Source of the DNA: Bacteroidales bacterium
GTDB taxonomy: Bacteria; Bacteroidota; Bacteroidia; Bacteroidales; UBA932
Assembly (NCBI GenBank): GCA_015060225.1
Contig: SUYX01000005.1
Location: 27,794-91,793, forward strand
Direction of reading: 5' to 3'
DNA: 64,000 nt
Shown here: in pieces, positions 35,785-45,051 of the stretch
Layout: every line of letters begins with the position of its first letter
How positions within the stretch are numbered: position 1 is the first letter of the stretch
Notes under the pieces: model-generated
What the model was told of the DNA's origin: nothing
The model's database searches: none
Seen by the model: the letters and a program-made list of their open reading frames with translations, nothing else
Program-made: the position numbers and the translations under genes

Positions 35785-36894
35785 CTATTCGTATACCACC
35801 CTCTTTACCCTTCTGGCTACAGAAGTGAATATTTCGTAAGGGATAGTATCAAGAAGCTTTGCCATATCATTGGCTGTAGGCTTGTCTCCAAAGATGGTAA
35901 CTTTGTCACCAACCTTGGCATCTACACCTGTAATGTCAATCATACACATGTCCATACAGATGTTTCCTATTGTAGGAACCAGCACACCGTTAACGCAGAA
36001 TTTTGCATTACCCCTGCTGTAATGGCGGTTAAGACCGTCTGCATAACCCAATGGAAGGGTTGCTATTTTCTTAGGGGTATCAAGTTTTCCGTGTCTTCCG
36101 TATCCTACTGTACCGTCGGCAGGAACAAGATCCTTTATCTGGAGTATTTTGCAGGTAAGTGAAGCCGCAGGTTTCACAAATGACTGGTCCACTGCACTTA
36201 TACCATAGATACCTATACCAAGACGGGCCATATCCATCTGGTACTCGCTGAATCTCTCGATACCTGCTGAGTTAAGGATGTGGTGGATAGGTTTGTATTC
36301 AAGAACCGCATCAATCATGCCCGAGTGTTTCTTGTACATCTCAATCTGCCCCAAAGTGAACTCATCGTGCTGAGGATCATCTGATGCAGCAAGGTGCGAG
36401 AAGATTGACTGTACCTTGATTCTTGGTTTGTCTTTCAGGTACTCAAGAAGTTCAGGAAGCTCATCTTTCATAAAGCCCAACCTGTGCATACCGGTATCAA
36501 GTTTGATATGTGCAGGGTAGCCTGTGATATCCTTGCTCTTGAGGAATTCGTCAAATTTGCGGACAGCCTCTATTGTCGGCAGTGAAGGCTCAAGATTATA
36601 CTCTACAATCTCCTCAAAAGAGTCAGTACCTGCAGTAAGAACAAGAATAGGAATCTTTATGCCTCCTTTCCTCAACTCAACACCCTCTACAGGATGTGCA
36701 ATTCCAAAATAATCTGCTCCGGCCTTCTCCATCTGGGTTGCAAACTCAACGGCTCCGTGTCCGTAAGAGTTGGCTTTGATTAGGATAAGCAGTTTGGTTG
36801 TATCTTTCAGTTTAGACCTGAAATACTTGTAGTTGTGAAGCATATTGGCGTTATTCAACTCCAACTGTGCAAAAGAGTTTTTAGCTGAATCCAT
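35785..36894 (-). CDS. alr: Alanine racemase
   Basis: PLP-dependent enzyme making D-alanine for peptidoglycan. The 369-residue protein has the PLP-lysine motif LILIKANSYGHGA (usually VKANAYGHG) near residue 40 and the C-terminal beta domain. VGYGRHGKLDT and MCMIDITGVDAKVGD contain the second catalytic Tyr region and substrate contacts. The Ser in KANSYGHG replaces the common Ala. In some Bacteroidota alr is fused to murF; here it stands alone. Confidence 0.95.
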   Translation of the reverse strand: MDSAKNSFAQLELNNANMLHNYKYFRSKLKDTTKLLILIKANSYGHGAVEFATQMEKAGADYFGIAHPVEGVELRKGGIKIPILVLTAGTDSFEEIVEYNLEPSLPTIEAVRKFDEFLKSKDITGYPAHIKLDTGMHRLGFMKDELPELLEYLKDKPRIKVQSIFSHLAASDDPQHDEFTLGQIEMYKKHSGMIDAVLEYKPIHHILNSAGIERFSEYQMDMARLGIGIYGISAVDQSFVKPAASLTCKILQIKDLVPADGTVGYGRHGKLDTPKKIATLPLGYADGLNRHYSRGNAKFCVNGVLVPTIGNICMDMCMIDITGVDAKVGDKVTIFGDKPTANDMAKLLDTIPYEIFTSVARRVKRVVYE

Positions 36895-36989
36895 GATAGG
36901 TTATATATTTATTATATATCTTATGTCGCTTTTGTGATGTAAATTTAAAAAAAACCTCTCAAGTAAACCAAATCTTTTTTACCTAATGG

Positions 36990-38045
36990 CTAGAATGCTT
37001 CATTAAGGCCCAATACAAATCCACGCTGCCCACCTTTGCCAAAGCCGTAATCAAGCCTGAGAAGTACCCCTTCTGCCAACCTGATTCTCATCCCCAGTCC
37101 TGCATTGGGCAAAGTATGTTCAAGATTGAAAGATGAGGCTTTACCCCACACTTCCGCCCCTGCTGCCCACACTGCTCCACCTATCATTCTCCATAAATGC
37201 TGACGTAGTTCAACCTGTGCAGAAACTGTATTGTTATCCATATAACGCCCTTTATAATAACCCCTCATCCTCTCCGTACCACCTATTACTGGGAGGAATG
37301 GCCATGGCACATATCCATACGAAAACTCGCCAAAAAGGTCAAACGCCAGCACTCCACCATCCCATACCTGCCTATATGTATCAAATTGGATCATGGTTAT
37401 AAAAAATGGTCTGGAATCAAAATATGTATAATTGCGCTGCCGCATCTTTACATATATGCCTTCATTGGCAGAAACAGAATTGTCACGGGTATCATACACG
37501 GCAACTGCACCATACCCGAATGCAGTTCTCCTGGAACCGGCAAGCCCTTCCCAATCTATCCAATCCAGCGAACATGAAATGCCAGCATGGAAATTTGGAA
37601 AGAAACATCTGAGCATTTCCCCCTGCAGATACAGTTTCTTCCTGTCATATTCAGTTCTGTTATGGCCGTTTTCGGCATTAACATATCCGATTCCCCAAAA
37701 ATCGACCGTTGCCGAACTGAAATAGCCTTTGTAATCGAGTTTCCACTCCCTTTTTGCAACAGGATGGTTTCCTGCAATTCCCAATAGTGCATGTCCATGG
37801 GTTGAAATGTCCCCTACCAAAGTTATAGCCCCCTTTGTAACATATGAAAACAGCACGCCTGCTCCTGTCTCTACCGAATAGTGTGGAATAAATGAGAGAT
37901 CTCCCTTAAATTTTTGCAACAGACTTCCCTTAGGTGTTATATCCTTTACCCTTATTACATGGGTACTGTCCTGTCCCGGCAAAACTGTCGGGAACAAAAG
38001 AATTGACAATGCCAAAAACAAAAATACACGCAGCCTGTTTCCCAT
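36990..38045 (-). CDS. BamA/TamA-family outer-membrane barrel protein
   Basis: A 351-residue exported protein (signal FLALSILLFPTVLPGQ) consisting essentially of an Omp85-type C-terminal barrel without visible POTRA domains. The family loop is recognised in LPVIGGTERMRGYYKGRYMD, corresponding to the conserved (V/I)RGF-type motif region. The chain ends GFVLGLNEAF with terminal Phe. Partner and substrate are unknown. It is divergent from the M6 protease gene, with 41 bp between starts. Confidence 0.85.
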   Translation of the reverse strand: MGNRLRVFLFLALSILLFPTVLPGQDSTHVIRVKDITPKGSLLQKFKGDLSFIPHYSVETGAGVLFSYVTKGAITLVGDISTHGHALLGIAGNHPVAKREWKLDYKGYFSSATVDFWGIGYVNAENGHNRTEYDRKKLYLQGEMLRCFFPNFHAGISCSLDWIDWEGLAGSRRTAFGYGAVAVYDTRDNSVSANEGIYVKMRQRNYTYFDSRPFFITMIQFDTYRQVWDGGVLAFDLFGEFSYGYVPWPFLPVIGGTERMRGYYKGRYMDNNTVSAQVELRQHLWRMIGGAVWAAGAEVWGKASSFNLEHTLPNAGLGMRIRLAEGVLLRLDYGFGKGGQRGFVLGLNEAF

Positions 38046-38086
38046 AAAAATAAAAAATAGTATCTTAGCGGAACATATCTCATTCC

Positions 38087-39886
38087 ATGGACCTCATTCT
38101 CAAATATATTCCAATTGTTCTTGTCTGGGTGGCACTTGCTGTTCCCTCCAAGGCATACGCAAATGTACAAAAAAATACAAAACGTATCTACCCTGTACTG
38201 CTTGTTGAATTTGAGGATGTGAAATTCACAATGGAGAATCCAAAGACAGCTTTCCATAATATGCTCAACCGTACCGGCTACAACACAAACGGTGCATCAG
38301 GATGTGCTGCCGACTGGCTTAATGCCAATTTCAAGGATATATGCACTTTTGAGTTCATTGTATCAGATGTCATTACGCTTCCGTATCCTGCTGCGGAGTT
38401 TGGAGCACACAGCAGCACATCCAATGATTCAAATATACTGAAGATGGTAAGGGAAGCATGTTCAACCATGCCGGAAGAGTTCAATCTGGAAAGTTGTGAC
38501 ACCGATAAAGACGGTATTGTGGGAAATATCTCAATAATATATGCCGGGCATAGCGAGGCTGAAGGTGGCGGAGATGATGCAATATGGGCGCATCAGGGGA
38601 GTATGGAGGGGAATCCTGCAACTGCAGGCACTGTAGAGATCCTTTCATACACATGCACTCCGGAGCTTAAGGGGGCACAGGGAGACACCATCTCCCCACC
38701 CGGAACTTTCTGCCATGAATTTGCCCATTATCTTGGCCTTCCCGACATGTATGACACCAACGGAGAAAACGAAGGGCTCTCCTCCGCATTGTATGGGACT
38801 CTCTCCATTATGGACCGGGGCCATTTTTCCAACAATGGCAATACCCCACCATATCTTACATCAATAGAGAGGGAGATTCTGGGTATCGGCACTGTTGAGG
38901 AACTTCTTCCCGATACAACATACATTATTCAGCCACTGCAGGACTCAAAAAAACTTTATAGGATAAGTACCTCTACAGAGGGGGAGTATTTCCTTGTGGA
39001 GTACCGCAACGGAAGCGGCTGGGACAAATATATAGGGGGAAAGGGAATGGTTATATACCATATAGACAAGTCTTCCAATACATTTGGCGGCCTTACAGCA
39101 GCCCAAAGATGGGAATTCAACAACATTAACAGTTTCAGCGCCCACGAGTGTGCAAAAGTTCTCCCGGCTGCAGGTCAAGGGTGCCCAGTGGACGGAGCAT
39201 TTTTCCCTGGAAGCAACAACGTAAGGGAGCTCCTCTCCTATAGAGGCAACACACAGCTTAAGGACTGGAACGGGTACGCCGTAGGTATAGGATTCAAGGA
39301 GATTTCCATTCAGGGAGGATGCCTATCAATAAAGACAATAAGGGACTATTCATTCAACGACACTCTTCCACAAGCTGTAGATTTAATGGTAATGCCCTAC
39401 CAGAAAGACGCCCGTATTGAATGGAGGGGTATAGAATCCAAACATGGAACCCGTTCAAATGATCTTAGATGGCTTGTATGGTGGGAGGAGAATGAAAGTG
39501 GGAAAAGCCACAGTATGGTTACTGACACCAGCTGTTGCCATATAAACAATCTTGCACCAGGAAAAGAATACACTTTTGAGATACGGGCATTTGCCAACAG
39601 GGAATTTGGGAAAGCTGCCGTACAAAGCTTCATATCCCATCCTGTAACATCCCCCTATCCGTACATATCCATTGCCAAAGAGGCGCTGAAATTGGGGAAA
39701 GAGATAGATTTAAGGGTGTTCAACCTCCCTTCCGACGTTCTCTACACCAATTGGTATGTCAACGGAAAACGTCTGGAAAAGGAGACCATAAGACTCACTT
39801 CCAGTGGGGAGATTGAAATTACTGCCGGGATAGGCTATAAAGACGGATCATATGAAAAGATTACAAAAAGGATTAATGTCAAATAA
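38087..39886 (+). CDS. Exported M6-family metalloprotease
   Basis: Secreted zinc protease of 599 residues with a signal peptide (YIPIVLVWVALAVPSKAYA). The M6 (immune inhibitor A-like) catalytic domain covers about residues 30-330, with zinc motif HEFAHYLGLPDMYD near residue 210, preceded by CDTDKDGIVGNISIIYAGH. The C-terminal part contains a fibronectin type III-like stretch (LAPGKEYTFEIRAFANREFG) and an Ig-like end, but no visible sorting domain. A small lipoprotein gene overlaps its 3' end. Host-protein degradation is plausible but not shown. Confidence 0.9.
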   Translation: MDLILKYIPIVLVWVALAVPSKAYANVQKNTKRIYPVLLVEFEDVKFTMENPKTAFHNMLNRTGYNTNGASGCAADWLNANFKDICTFEFIVSDVITLPYPAAEFGAHSSTSNDSNILKMVREACSTMPEEFNLESCDTDKDGIVGNISIIYAGHSEAEGGGDDAIWAHQGSMEGNPATAGTVEILSYTCTPELKGAQGDTISPPGTFCHEFAHYLGLPDMYDTNGENEGLSSALYGTLSIMDRGHFSNNGNTPPYLTSIEREILGIGTVEELLPDTTYIIQPLQDSKKLYRISTSTEGEYFLVEYRNGSGWDKYIGGKGMVIYHIDKSSNTFGGLTAAQRWEFNNINSFSAHECAKVLPAAGQGCPVDGAFFPGSNNVRELLSYRGNTQLKDWNGYAVGIGFKEISIQGGCLSIKTIRDYSFNDTLPQAVDLMVMPYQKDARIEWRGIESKHGTRSNDLRWLVWWEENESGKSHSMVTDTSCCHINNLAPGKEYTFEIRAFANREFGKAAVQSFISHPVTSPYPYISIAKEALKLGKEIDLRVFNLPSDVLYTNWYVNGKRLEKETIRLTSSGEIEITAGIGYKDGSYEKITKRINVK

Positions 39887-40298
39887 AGCCGTTTTAGCCA
39901 CACTCGCCATTGCAATGCTCCTCTTCTCGTGCAGAAAGAGTGAGAACCCTTCAGGTATTGCAAATTTTGACGATTTCATTGCGAGAGGAGAATCAGGGCT
40001 TTTCGGTTATGGAGGATTCCTGTTCAAATACACACCTCAGGATTGCCAGATTTCAATCAATGTAATGCGAAAACAGATAAGGCTCCAGAATGACATACAG
40101 ACTAACTGGGTACACATTCACCTGACAAAATTCCCATCGGTAAAAGGGGAAAAGATTGAACTTGAAATGAGATATAAAGCAGGAGGAGATGAAATAGTCA
40201 CTTTTACAACTATGGAAACAGTAAAAGTGGAAGAAAAGAGATACTGGCTTTGGGATTACGGCAACAATATGGGAATAATACTCCCTTATTGCTGGTAG
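39852..40298 (+). CDS. Small hypothetical lipoprotein
   Basis: Unrecognised lipoprotein of 148 residues (lipobox LLFSC, Cys about 27). The mature part contains FDDFIARGESGLFGYGGFLFKY and is likely beta-rich, ending in GIILPYCW. The ORF overlaps the M6 protease end by 35 bp if ATG 39852 is used, or by 11 bp if ATG 39876 (MSNKAVLATL) is used; both give workable signal peptides. The overlap suggests coupled expression with the protease. It could be a partner or inhibitor, which is speculation. Confidence 0.65.
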   Translation: MKRLQKGLMSNKAVLATLAIAMLLFSCRKSENPSGIANFDDFIARGESGLFGYGGFLFKYTPQDCQISINVMRKQIRLQNDIQTNWVHIHLTKFPSVKGEKIELEMRYKAGGDEIVTFTTMETVKVEEKRYWLWDYGNNMGIILPYCW

Positions 40299-40318
40299 AA
40301 TGGTAAGGAACTAAAAAT

Positions 40319-40350
40319 AAAAAAGTTGTGATTCCAGTCACAACTTTTTT
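40319..40350. terminator. Bidirectional terminator
   Basis: AAAAAAGTTGTGA pairs perfectly with TCACAACTTTTTT around TTCCAG. It lies between the lipoprotein gene (+) and the histone H1-like gene (-) and can end both transcripts. Confidence 0.9.
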
Positions 40351-40369
40351 ATTTTCAACAAACCAGAAA

Positions 40370-40546
40370 TTATTTCTTGCTAGCCTCAACAGAAACTTTT
40401 CTGAACTCCTTCATCATTTTACCAAGCTCAAGAGCAGACTTTCTAGCACGTGTTCCTGCTGCTTTATTGCCTTTAAGTAGTTGAGCATCAGCATCTTTAC
40501 AGAAAGCTTCCATCTCCATTTTAATTTTTTCAACAAGTTCTTTCAT
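40370..40546 (-). CDS. Histone H1-like DNA-binding protein (58 residues)
   Basis: Very small basic protein (MKELVEKIKMEMEAFCK ... KGNKAAGTRARKSALELG ... EFRKVSVEASKK). It matches the short histone H1-like proteins of Bacteroidota in length, in the charged helical N-terminus, in KGNKAAGTRARK and in FRKVSVEASK. Expected role: nucleoid-associated DNA binding and compaction. One Cys is present near residue 16. The start is ATG 40546 and the stop TAA is at 40370-40372. It is monocistronic, divergent from marC and bounded downstream by a bidirectional terminator. Confidence 0.9.
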   Translation of the reverse strand: MKELVEKIKMEMEAFCKDADAQLLKGNKAAGTRARKSALELGKMMKEFRKVSVEASKK

Positions 40547-40599
40547 TGTAATTACTTTTTTTAGGTTAGTTTTCTGTGATAAAGTTAAAAACTATATTT

Positions 40600-40607
40600 T
40601 ATCTTTG
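40600..40607 (+). promoter_or_regulatory. Predicted -7 box (TATCTTTG) for marC-like gene
   Basis: Exact TAnnTTTG match 28 nt before the ATG at 40636. Confidence 0.5.
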
Positions 40608-40635
40608 CAAGAAAATTTATAAAAAATTTTTTCAT

Positions 40636-41220
40636 ATGAGCTTAGAATTCAGCATAAAAGAGATATTGAGCGCCTTCATGGTGCTATTTGCAATAATTGA
40701 TATTACCGGTTCAATTCCCATTATAATTGACCTGAAAAAAAAGGGAAACACAATAAAGCCCATTCCTACGGTACTTGGATCATTTGCAGTGTTCATTGCA
40801 TTCCTCTATGCCGGTGACGGATTGCTCTCCCTTTTCAGTGTGGACATACAGTCTTTTGCGGTGGCCGGAGCAATAGTTATCCTTATTCTGGCAATAGAGA
40901 TGATTCTTGGCGTTGAACTCATGAAAAATGACGGCCCGCAAGGAAGCGCAACTGTAGTTCCACTGATATTTCCTCTGATAGCGGGAGCTGGTACACTTAC
41001 AACACTGCTTGCACTCAAGGCCGAGTTCCATACCGAGAATATTATAATTGCCATTATCCTCAATATGGGATTTGTCTATCTTGTACTGGCCAAACTCCAC
41101 CTTATTGAGAAATTCTTCGGACAGGGGGTCATTTATGTACTCAGAAAATTCTTCGGCATTATCCTCCTTGCCATGGCTGTAAAGCTTTTTGTAACCAACA
41201 TAGCATCAATTATCGGATAA
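40636..41220 (+). CDS. MarC family integral membrane protein
   Basis: Inner-membrane protein of 194 residues with six hydrophobic segments, matching MarC (UPF0056): IDITGSIPIIIDL near the N-terminus, GVELMKNDGPQGSATVVPLIFPLIAGAGTLTT in the middle (quoted only as landmarks), and a final LLAMAVKLFVTNIA. Function is unresolved for the family. ATG 40636 is chosen since the open frame before it spans the promoter. It precedes holA by 15 bp. Confidence 0.9.
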   Translation: MSLEFSIKEILSAFMVLFAIIDITGSIPIIIDLKKKGNTIKPIPTVLGSFAVFIAFLYAGDGLLSLFSVDIQSFAVAGAIVILILAIEMILGVELMKNDGPQGSATVVPLIFPLIAGAGTLTTLLALKAEFHTENIIIAIILNMGFVYLVLAKLHLIEKFFGQGVIYVLRKFFGIILLAMAVKLFVTNIASIIG

Positions 41221-41235
41221 CACCACACTCTGATC

Positions 41236-42279
41236 ATGGCCAAACAGAAAGATTCGGAAAACCTGGAACAGATGAACTTGATACTTGCTGATGTAAAGGC
41301 AGGGAAATTCGCACCCATTTATATCCTTATGGGAGAGGAGCCATATTATTCCGATATACTTTTGGAGGCTATTATGGAGCATGCACTCCAACCGCATGAG
41401 AGGGATTTCAACCAAACCGTAACCTATGCTCAGGATACTTCAACTGCAGATATTGTACAGAACTGCCGCCGCTATCCAATGTTTGCAGACAGACAACTGA
41501 TAGTGGTAAAGGAAGCCCAGCATCTTACAAAACTGGATATACTGGAGCCATATTTTGAGAATCCTTCACTTGAGACTATACTGGTTCTTGCATTTACAAA
41601 CAAGTCAATGGACAAGCGTACCGGGGCATACAAGAAGGCCAAGTCCAAGGGAGTTGTATTTGAATCTGTAGCCATAAGCGACTGGAATGTGGCAAAGTGG
41701 ATTACTACATACATTGGAGGGAAAGGATATTCGATTACCCCCGACGCCGCTTCCCTTATGGCAGAGCACACCGGAAACGGTCTGCGCAAGATAGTGCTTG
41801 AGACTGACAAACTCTTTAAAGGGGTTCCCCAGGACAAGAAGGAGATTACCGTAAAGGATATTGAGGATAATATTGGAATAAGCCGTGAGTTCTCAGCTTT
41901 TGAGCTCTCAAGGTCACTTGTGTTCAGGGACTACGGCAATGCATACAAAATTGCAGGATTCTTTGGCGCAAATCCAAAGAAATACCCTCTACAACTCACT
42001 CTAGGGGCAATGTTCTTCTTCTTCTCAAGGCTTCTCAAGTGCCATGCATATTACGCAAAGGATGGCGGTATGATGGAGAATGCCATACGTAAGGCGGGCG
42101 TCTTCTCAACAGGGCAGATAAAAGAGTATGCGGCAGCCATGAGGGCATTTCCTATAAAGAAGACAATGTCTGTAATTGCCCTGATAAAAGAATGCGACTA
42201 TAAAAACAAGAGCGGAAATGCCGGAGGAGCCTCCGACGGTGATATGCTCATTGAACTCATCTCACGCATTATTCACTAA
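41236..42279 (+). CDS. holA: DNA polymerase III subunit delta
   Basis: Clamp-loader subunit that opens the beta sliding clamp. The 347 residues follow the HolA layout: an N-terminal AAA-like domain (PIYILMGEEPYYSDILLEAI), YPMFADRQLIVVKEAQ, and GNGLRKIVLETDKL in the middle domain. The C-terminal collar helices follow (FELSRSLVFRDYGNAYKIAGFF). P-loop residues are degenerate, as usual for delta. It is flanked by marC and the HSDR_N_2 gene. Confidence 0.93.
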   Translation: MAKQKDSENLEQMNLILADVKAGKFAPIYILMGEEPYYSDILLEAIMEHALQPHERDFNQTVTYAQDTSTADIVQNCRRYPMFADRQLIVVKEAQHLTKLDILEPYFENPSLETILVLAFTNKSMDKRTGAYKKAKSKGVVFESVAISDWNVAKWITTYIGGKGYSITPDAASLMAEHTGNGLRKIVLETDKLFKGVPQDKKEITVKDIEDNIGISREFSAFELSRSLVFRDYGNAYKIAGFFGANPKKYPLQLTLGAMFFFFSRLLKCHAYYAKDGGMMENAIRKAGVFSTGQIKEYAAAMRAFPIKKTMSVIALIKECDYKNKSGNAGGASDGDMLIELISRIIH

Positions 42280-42286
42280 AAAAAAG

Positions 42287-42294
42287 TATCTTTG
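42287..42294 (+). promoter_or_regulatory. Predicted -7 box (TATCTTTG) for the HSDR_N_2 gene
   Basis: Exact TAnnTTTG match 18 nt before the ATG at 42313, directly after the holA stop. Confidence 0.5.
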
Positions 42295-42312
42295 CATCAT
42301 TAACGGAAAGAG

Positions 42313-42717
42313 ATGGAAGGAACTGTTTTTGACCCATTGCGCAAAAAATATGTGGCACGCACTCCGGAAGAAGAGGTGAGGCAACATTTCATTACCTGGC
42401 TCAATACACAAAGAAACTATCCGCTTGCACTTATGGCCAGCGAGTACATTCTCAAGATTGGCAAAAGGCGCCTCAGATGCGACATTGTAGTCTTCAACAG
42501 GAATCTTGAACCGCAGATTATTGTAGAGTGCAAGGCTCCGCATGTATCATTAGGGAACAATGTGATGCAGCAGATTGCATCCTACAGTACGCTGCTGAAA
42601 GTGCCGCATCTGGTAATCACCAACGGTGCAGGAACATGCGTATGCAGTTATAATGAATTGTCGGGAAGATATGAATTTGCACAGGATATCCCCTATCACT
42701 CAAATCCGCAATTGTAG
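42313..42717 (+). CDS. HSDR_N_2 (type I restriction HsdR N-terminal-like) nuclease-fold protein
   Basis: A 134-residue PD-(D/E)xK-fold protein. The motif is [11 protein letters not shown] (Asp) followed by IIVECKAP (Glu-x-Lys), preceded by [13 protein letters not shown]. It corresponds to the nuclease part of HsdR alone; helicase, methylase and specificity genes are absent. Stand-alone copies next to holA are common in Bacteroidota, and their role is unknown. The CCA-transferase gene starts 4 bp downstream. Confidence 0.85.
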   Translation: MEGTVFDPLRKKYVARTPEEEVRQHFITWLNTQRNYPLALMASEYILKIGKRRLRCDIVVFNRNLEPQIIVECKAPHVSLGNNVMQQIASYSTLLKVPHLVITNGAGTCVCSYNELSGRYEFAQDIPYHSNPQL

Positions 42718-42721
42718 CAAT

Positions 42722-44137
42722 ATGGACCATTTGAAGAACAGAATATTCAGGATTGTATCCTCCGCTGCTGCCGAGCAGGGAGTGAGGGCTTTTGTGATTG
42801 GCGGTTATGTAAGGGACTGCTTTCTTGGAAGGCCCTGCAAGGATATAGACATTGTGGTGGAAGGGAGCGGCATTGCCCTTGCAGAAAAGGTAGCCAAGAT
42901 GGTAGGAAGCAAACTATCCGTATTCAGGAACTTTGGCACCGCCATGCTAAGATATAGGGAAAACCGTGAATCTGAATGGATGGAAATTGAGTTTGTGGGT
43001 GCAAGAAAAGAGTCTTACAGAAGAGAATCAAGAAAGCCGATTGTAGAAGACGGTACATTGGAAGAGGACCAGCAGAGGAGGGATTTTACAATAAATGCCC
43101 TTGCTTTCAGCCTTCAGGCAGAGGATTACGGTTCTCTGGTAGATCCTTTCAACGGCATGGAGGATTTGCACAACGGCCTCATAAGGACACCACTGGACCC
43201 TGATACCACATATTCAGATGACCCGTTGAGGATGATACGGGCAATCCGGTTTGCAACACAGCTTGGATTTACAATTGTGCCCGAGTCTCTGGAAAGCATA
43301 AAGAGGAACAGGAAGAGACTGGGAATACTCTCAAGAGAGAGGATTGCAGAAGAGCTGAACAAGATACTTATGGCAAAGAAACCTTCTACAGGATTCTACC
43401 TGCTGGAACAGACAGGTCTTCTGGAGCAGTTCCTTCCACAGATAAGCAGACTGAAGGGGGTTGAAACCCTGGAAGGGAAAGGGCACAAGGACATCTTTGC
43501 CCACACTCTGCAGGTTCTTGACAACATATGCCCCAATACAGACAATTTATGGCTAAGATGGGCTGCCTTGTTGCACGATATAGGCAAACCTTCTACAAAA
43601 AAATACGAAGCTGGTGTAGGCTGGACATTCCACAGCCACGATTTCATAGGGGGCCGGATGATACCTGGTGTGTTCAAGCAGCTGAAGATGCCGCTGAACG
43701 AAAAGATGAAATATGTACAGAAGATGGTACAGCTCCATCTCCGCCCCATTGCTCTGGTTCAGGAGGAGGTTACAGATTCTGCAGTAAGAAGGCTTCTGTT
43801 TGATGCTTCTGATGACATTGACGATCTGATGACACTCTGCGAGGCTGATATAACCTCAAAAAATGACAAACTCGTACAGAAGCACAAACGCAACTTTGCC
43901 CTGGTAAGGGAGAAGCTTGTAGAAGTGGAGAAGAAGGATGCCATAAGGAATTTCCAGAATCCTATAACAGGAGAACTGATAATGTCCAAATACGGCATAC
44001 CTCCCTGCAAGGAGATTGGTATCATTAAGGAGTTTGTAAAAGAGGCTATCCTTGAAGGGACAATAGAAAACAACTATGGGCAGGCATATGCCCTCATGGA
44101 ACAGAAAGCAAAGGAAATGGGATTACAGAGTGTGTAA
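42722..44137 (+). CDS. CCA tRNA nucleotidyltransferase / poly(A) polymerase family with HD domain
   Basis: Adds or repairs the CCA end of tRNAs; cytoplasmic. ATG 42722 gives 471 residues. The pol-beta head has [13 protein letters not shown] and DIDIVVEG (metal Asp pair), [13 protein letters not shown] and the RNA-binding [13 protein letters not shown]. An HD domain follows at about residues 255-380 ([26 protein letters not shown]). The last seven codons form half of an 18-bp perfect hairpin that acts as the gene's terminator, so coding and termination signals overlap. Confidence 0.93.
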   Translation: MDHLKNRIFRIVSSAAAEQGVRAFVIGGYVRDCFLGRPCKDIDIVVEGSGIALAEKVAKMVGSKLSVFRNFGTAMLRYRENRESEWMEIEFVGARKESYRRESRKPIVEDGTLEEDQQRRDFTINALAFSLQAEDYGSLVDPFNGMEDLHNGLIRTPLDPDTTYSDDPLRMIRAIRFATQLGFTIVPESLESIKRNRKRLGILSRERIAEELNKILMAKKPSTGFYLLEQTGLLEQFLPQISRLKGVETLEGKGHKDIFAHTLQVLDNICPNTDNLWLRWAALLHDIGKPSTKKYEAGVGWTFHSHDFIGGRMIPGVFKQLKMPLNEKMKYVQKMVQLHLRPIALVQEEVTDSAVRRLLFDASDDIDDLMTLCEADITSKNDKLVQKHKRNFALVREKLVEVEKKDAIRNFQNPITGELIMSKYGIPPCKEIGIIKEFVKEAILEGTIENNYGQAYALMEQKAKEMGLQSV

Positions 44138-44153
44138 TCCCATTTCCTTTTTT
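44110..44153. terminator. Terminator hairpin overlapping the end of the CCA-transferase CDS
   Basis: The left arm (44110-44127) and right arm (44133-44150) form an 18-bp perfect stem with loop GAGTG, followed by Ts. The TAA stop lies in the right arm. It also sits just behind the convergent C_GCAxxG_C_C gene. Confidence 0.9.
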
Positions 44154-44634
44154 ACTCCTGAGCGTTCAGATATTCCCCGAACAAGGTAGCAGCTGTCCTT
44201 ACCATCTCCACACACGGACGCTTTTTATAATACTCCTGATTTCTCTCCTGCGGAGCTGTGGGAGCCCCTATTCCAGTATCCTTCTTCTCCCGCAAGCCCA
44301 AAAGTTCCGCACAAATTATTGAGCCGTTTATATCCCTGAATCTTGCTGCCAAATCCTGCACTACCGCATAATTTGCCCCTTTGCCAGTAGCATCTTTAGG
44401 GTCTGTACACCCTGTCTGAAGACCTGCAAGCAAGAACATTCCACAGGCCGCACCACAAGTTTCCCTCATCCTCCCTATACCTGCTCCAAATGAAGCTGAC
44501 ATTTTAAGGGCCTGATCAAAAGTGAAACCATATATGTCCGCGTATGCCGCAACTACACTTTGCGAACAGTTGTACCCCTCTTTAAAAAGGGCCACAGCCT
44601 TTTCTACCCTCTCTTCAATATTTATACCTTTCAT
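44152..44634 (-). CDS. C_GCAxxG_C_C family protein
   Basis: A 160-residue protein with the family's spaced cysteines: EGYNCSQSVVAAY, ETCGAACGMFLLAGL, SIICAELLG and KRPCVEMV. Members are common in anaerobes and are thought to bind a metal or take part in redox, but no function is established. ATG 44634 (MKGINIEERVEKAV) is chosen because relatives start here and because upstream ATGs (44658, 44679) overlap the NifX-like gene. The two genes are 10 bp apart and probably act together. Confidence 0.85.
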   Translation of the reverse strand: MKGINIEERVEKAVALFKEGYNCSQSVVAAYADIYGFTFDQALKMSASFGAGIGRMRETCGAACGMFLLAGLQTGCTDPKDATGKGANYAVVQDLAARFRDINGSIICAELLGLREKKDTGIGAPTAPQERNQEYYKKRPCVEMVRTAATLFGEYLNAQE

Positions 44635-44644
44635 ATCCTTACAG

Positions 44645-44992
44645 CTAATGGCATTCATGGTGATGGCATATCTCTCCATTATCCTTAACCTCTCCCCTCA
44701 GATAAGCCCCAACAAGTTCATCTGTACTGCCACTGCAGCCTCTGATTACCGCTATATGGTTTCTTCCAAGCACATTCTTGGCCCCTTCTCCCATATTCCC
44801 TGCAAGCATCACCTCTACACCCATCTCATGCAATACAGGCGCTATGTTGGATTTGCATCCGCAACCCTCCGGAGAAGGCATAGTCTCTTTGGCAACAACC
44901 TTGTTGTCCTCTATTGAATATATTGTATAATAGGCACAGTGCCCGAAATGGTCATCAACAACATTATTCCGTGTTGGTACTGCTATTTTCAT
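44645..44992 (-). CDS. NifB/NifX-type dinitrogenase iron-molybdenum cofactor family protein
   Basis: A 115-residue protein of the Fe-Mo cofactor-binding domain family: MKIAVPTRNNVVDDHFGHCAYY start, GCGCKSNIAPVLHEMGVEVML, and GEGAKNVLG. No nif genes are nearby, so nitrogen fixation is not implied. Such stand-alone forms probably carry Fe-S or metal clusters. The C-terminus ends in GEICHHHECH, a His/Cys cluster suggesting metal binding. ATG 44992 fits the family start. It is 10 bp upstream of the C_GCAxxG_C_C gene. Confidence 0.87.
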   Translation of the reverse strand: MKIAVPTRNNVVDDHFGHCAYYTIYSIEDNKVVAKETMPSPEGCGCKSNIAPVLHEMGVEVMLAGNMGEGAKNVLGRNHIAVIRGCSGSTDELVGAYLRGEVKDNGEICHHHECH

Positions 44993-45051
44993 ACTATTGT
45001 GTTTTAGATTATCAATTTTTCTGTAAAGATAGCGCAAATTTCATAGTTTCC

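Noticed and set aside
42313..42717. HsdR N-terminal-like gene as part of a restriction or defence system
   Set aside because: No helicase, methylase or specificity subunit is present, and the gene sits between holA and the CCA-transferase gene, a housekeeping context.
44645..44992. NifX-like gene as evidence for nitrogen fixation
   Set aside because: No nif structural or accessory genes are present; stand-alone members are widespread in non-fixing anaerobes.
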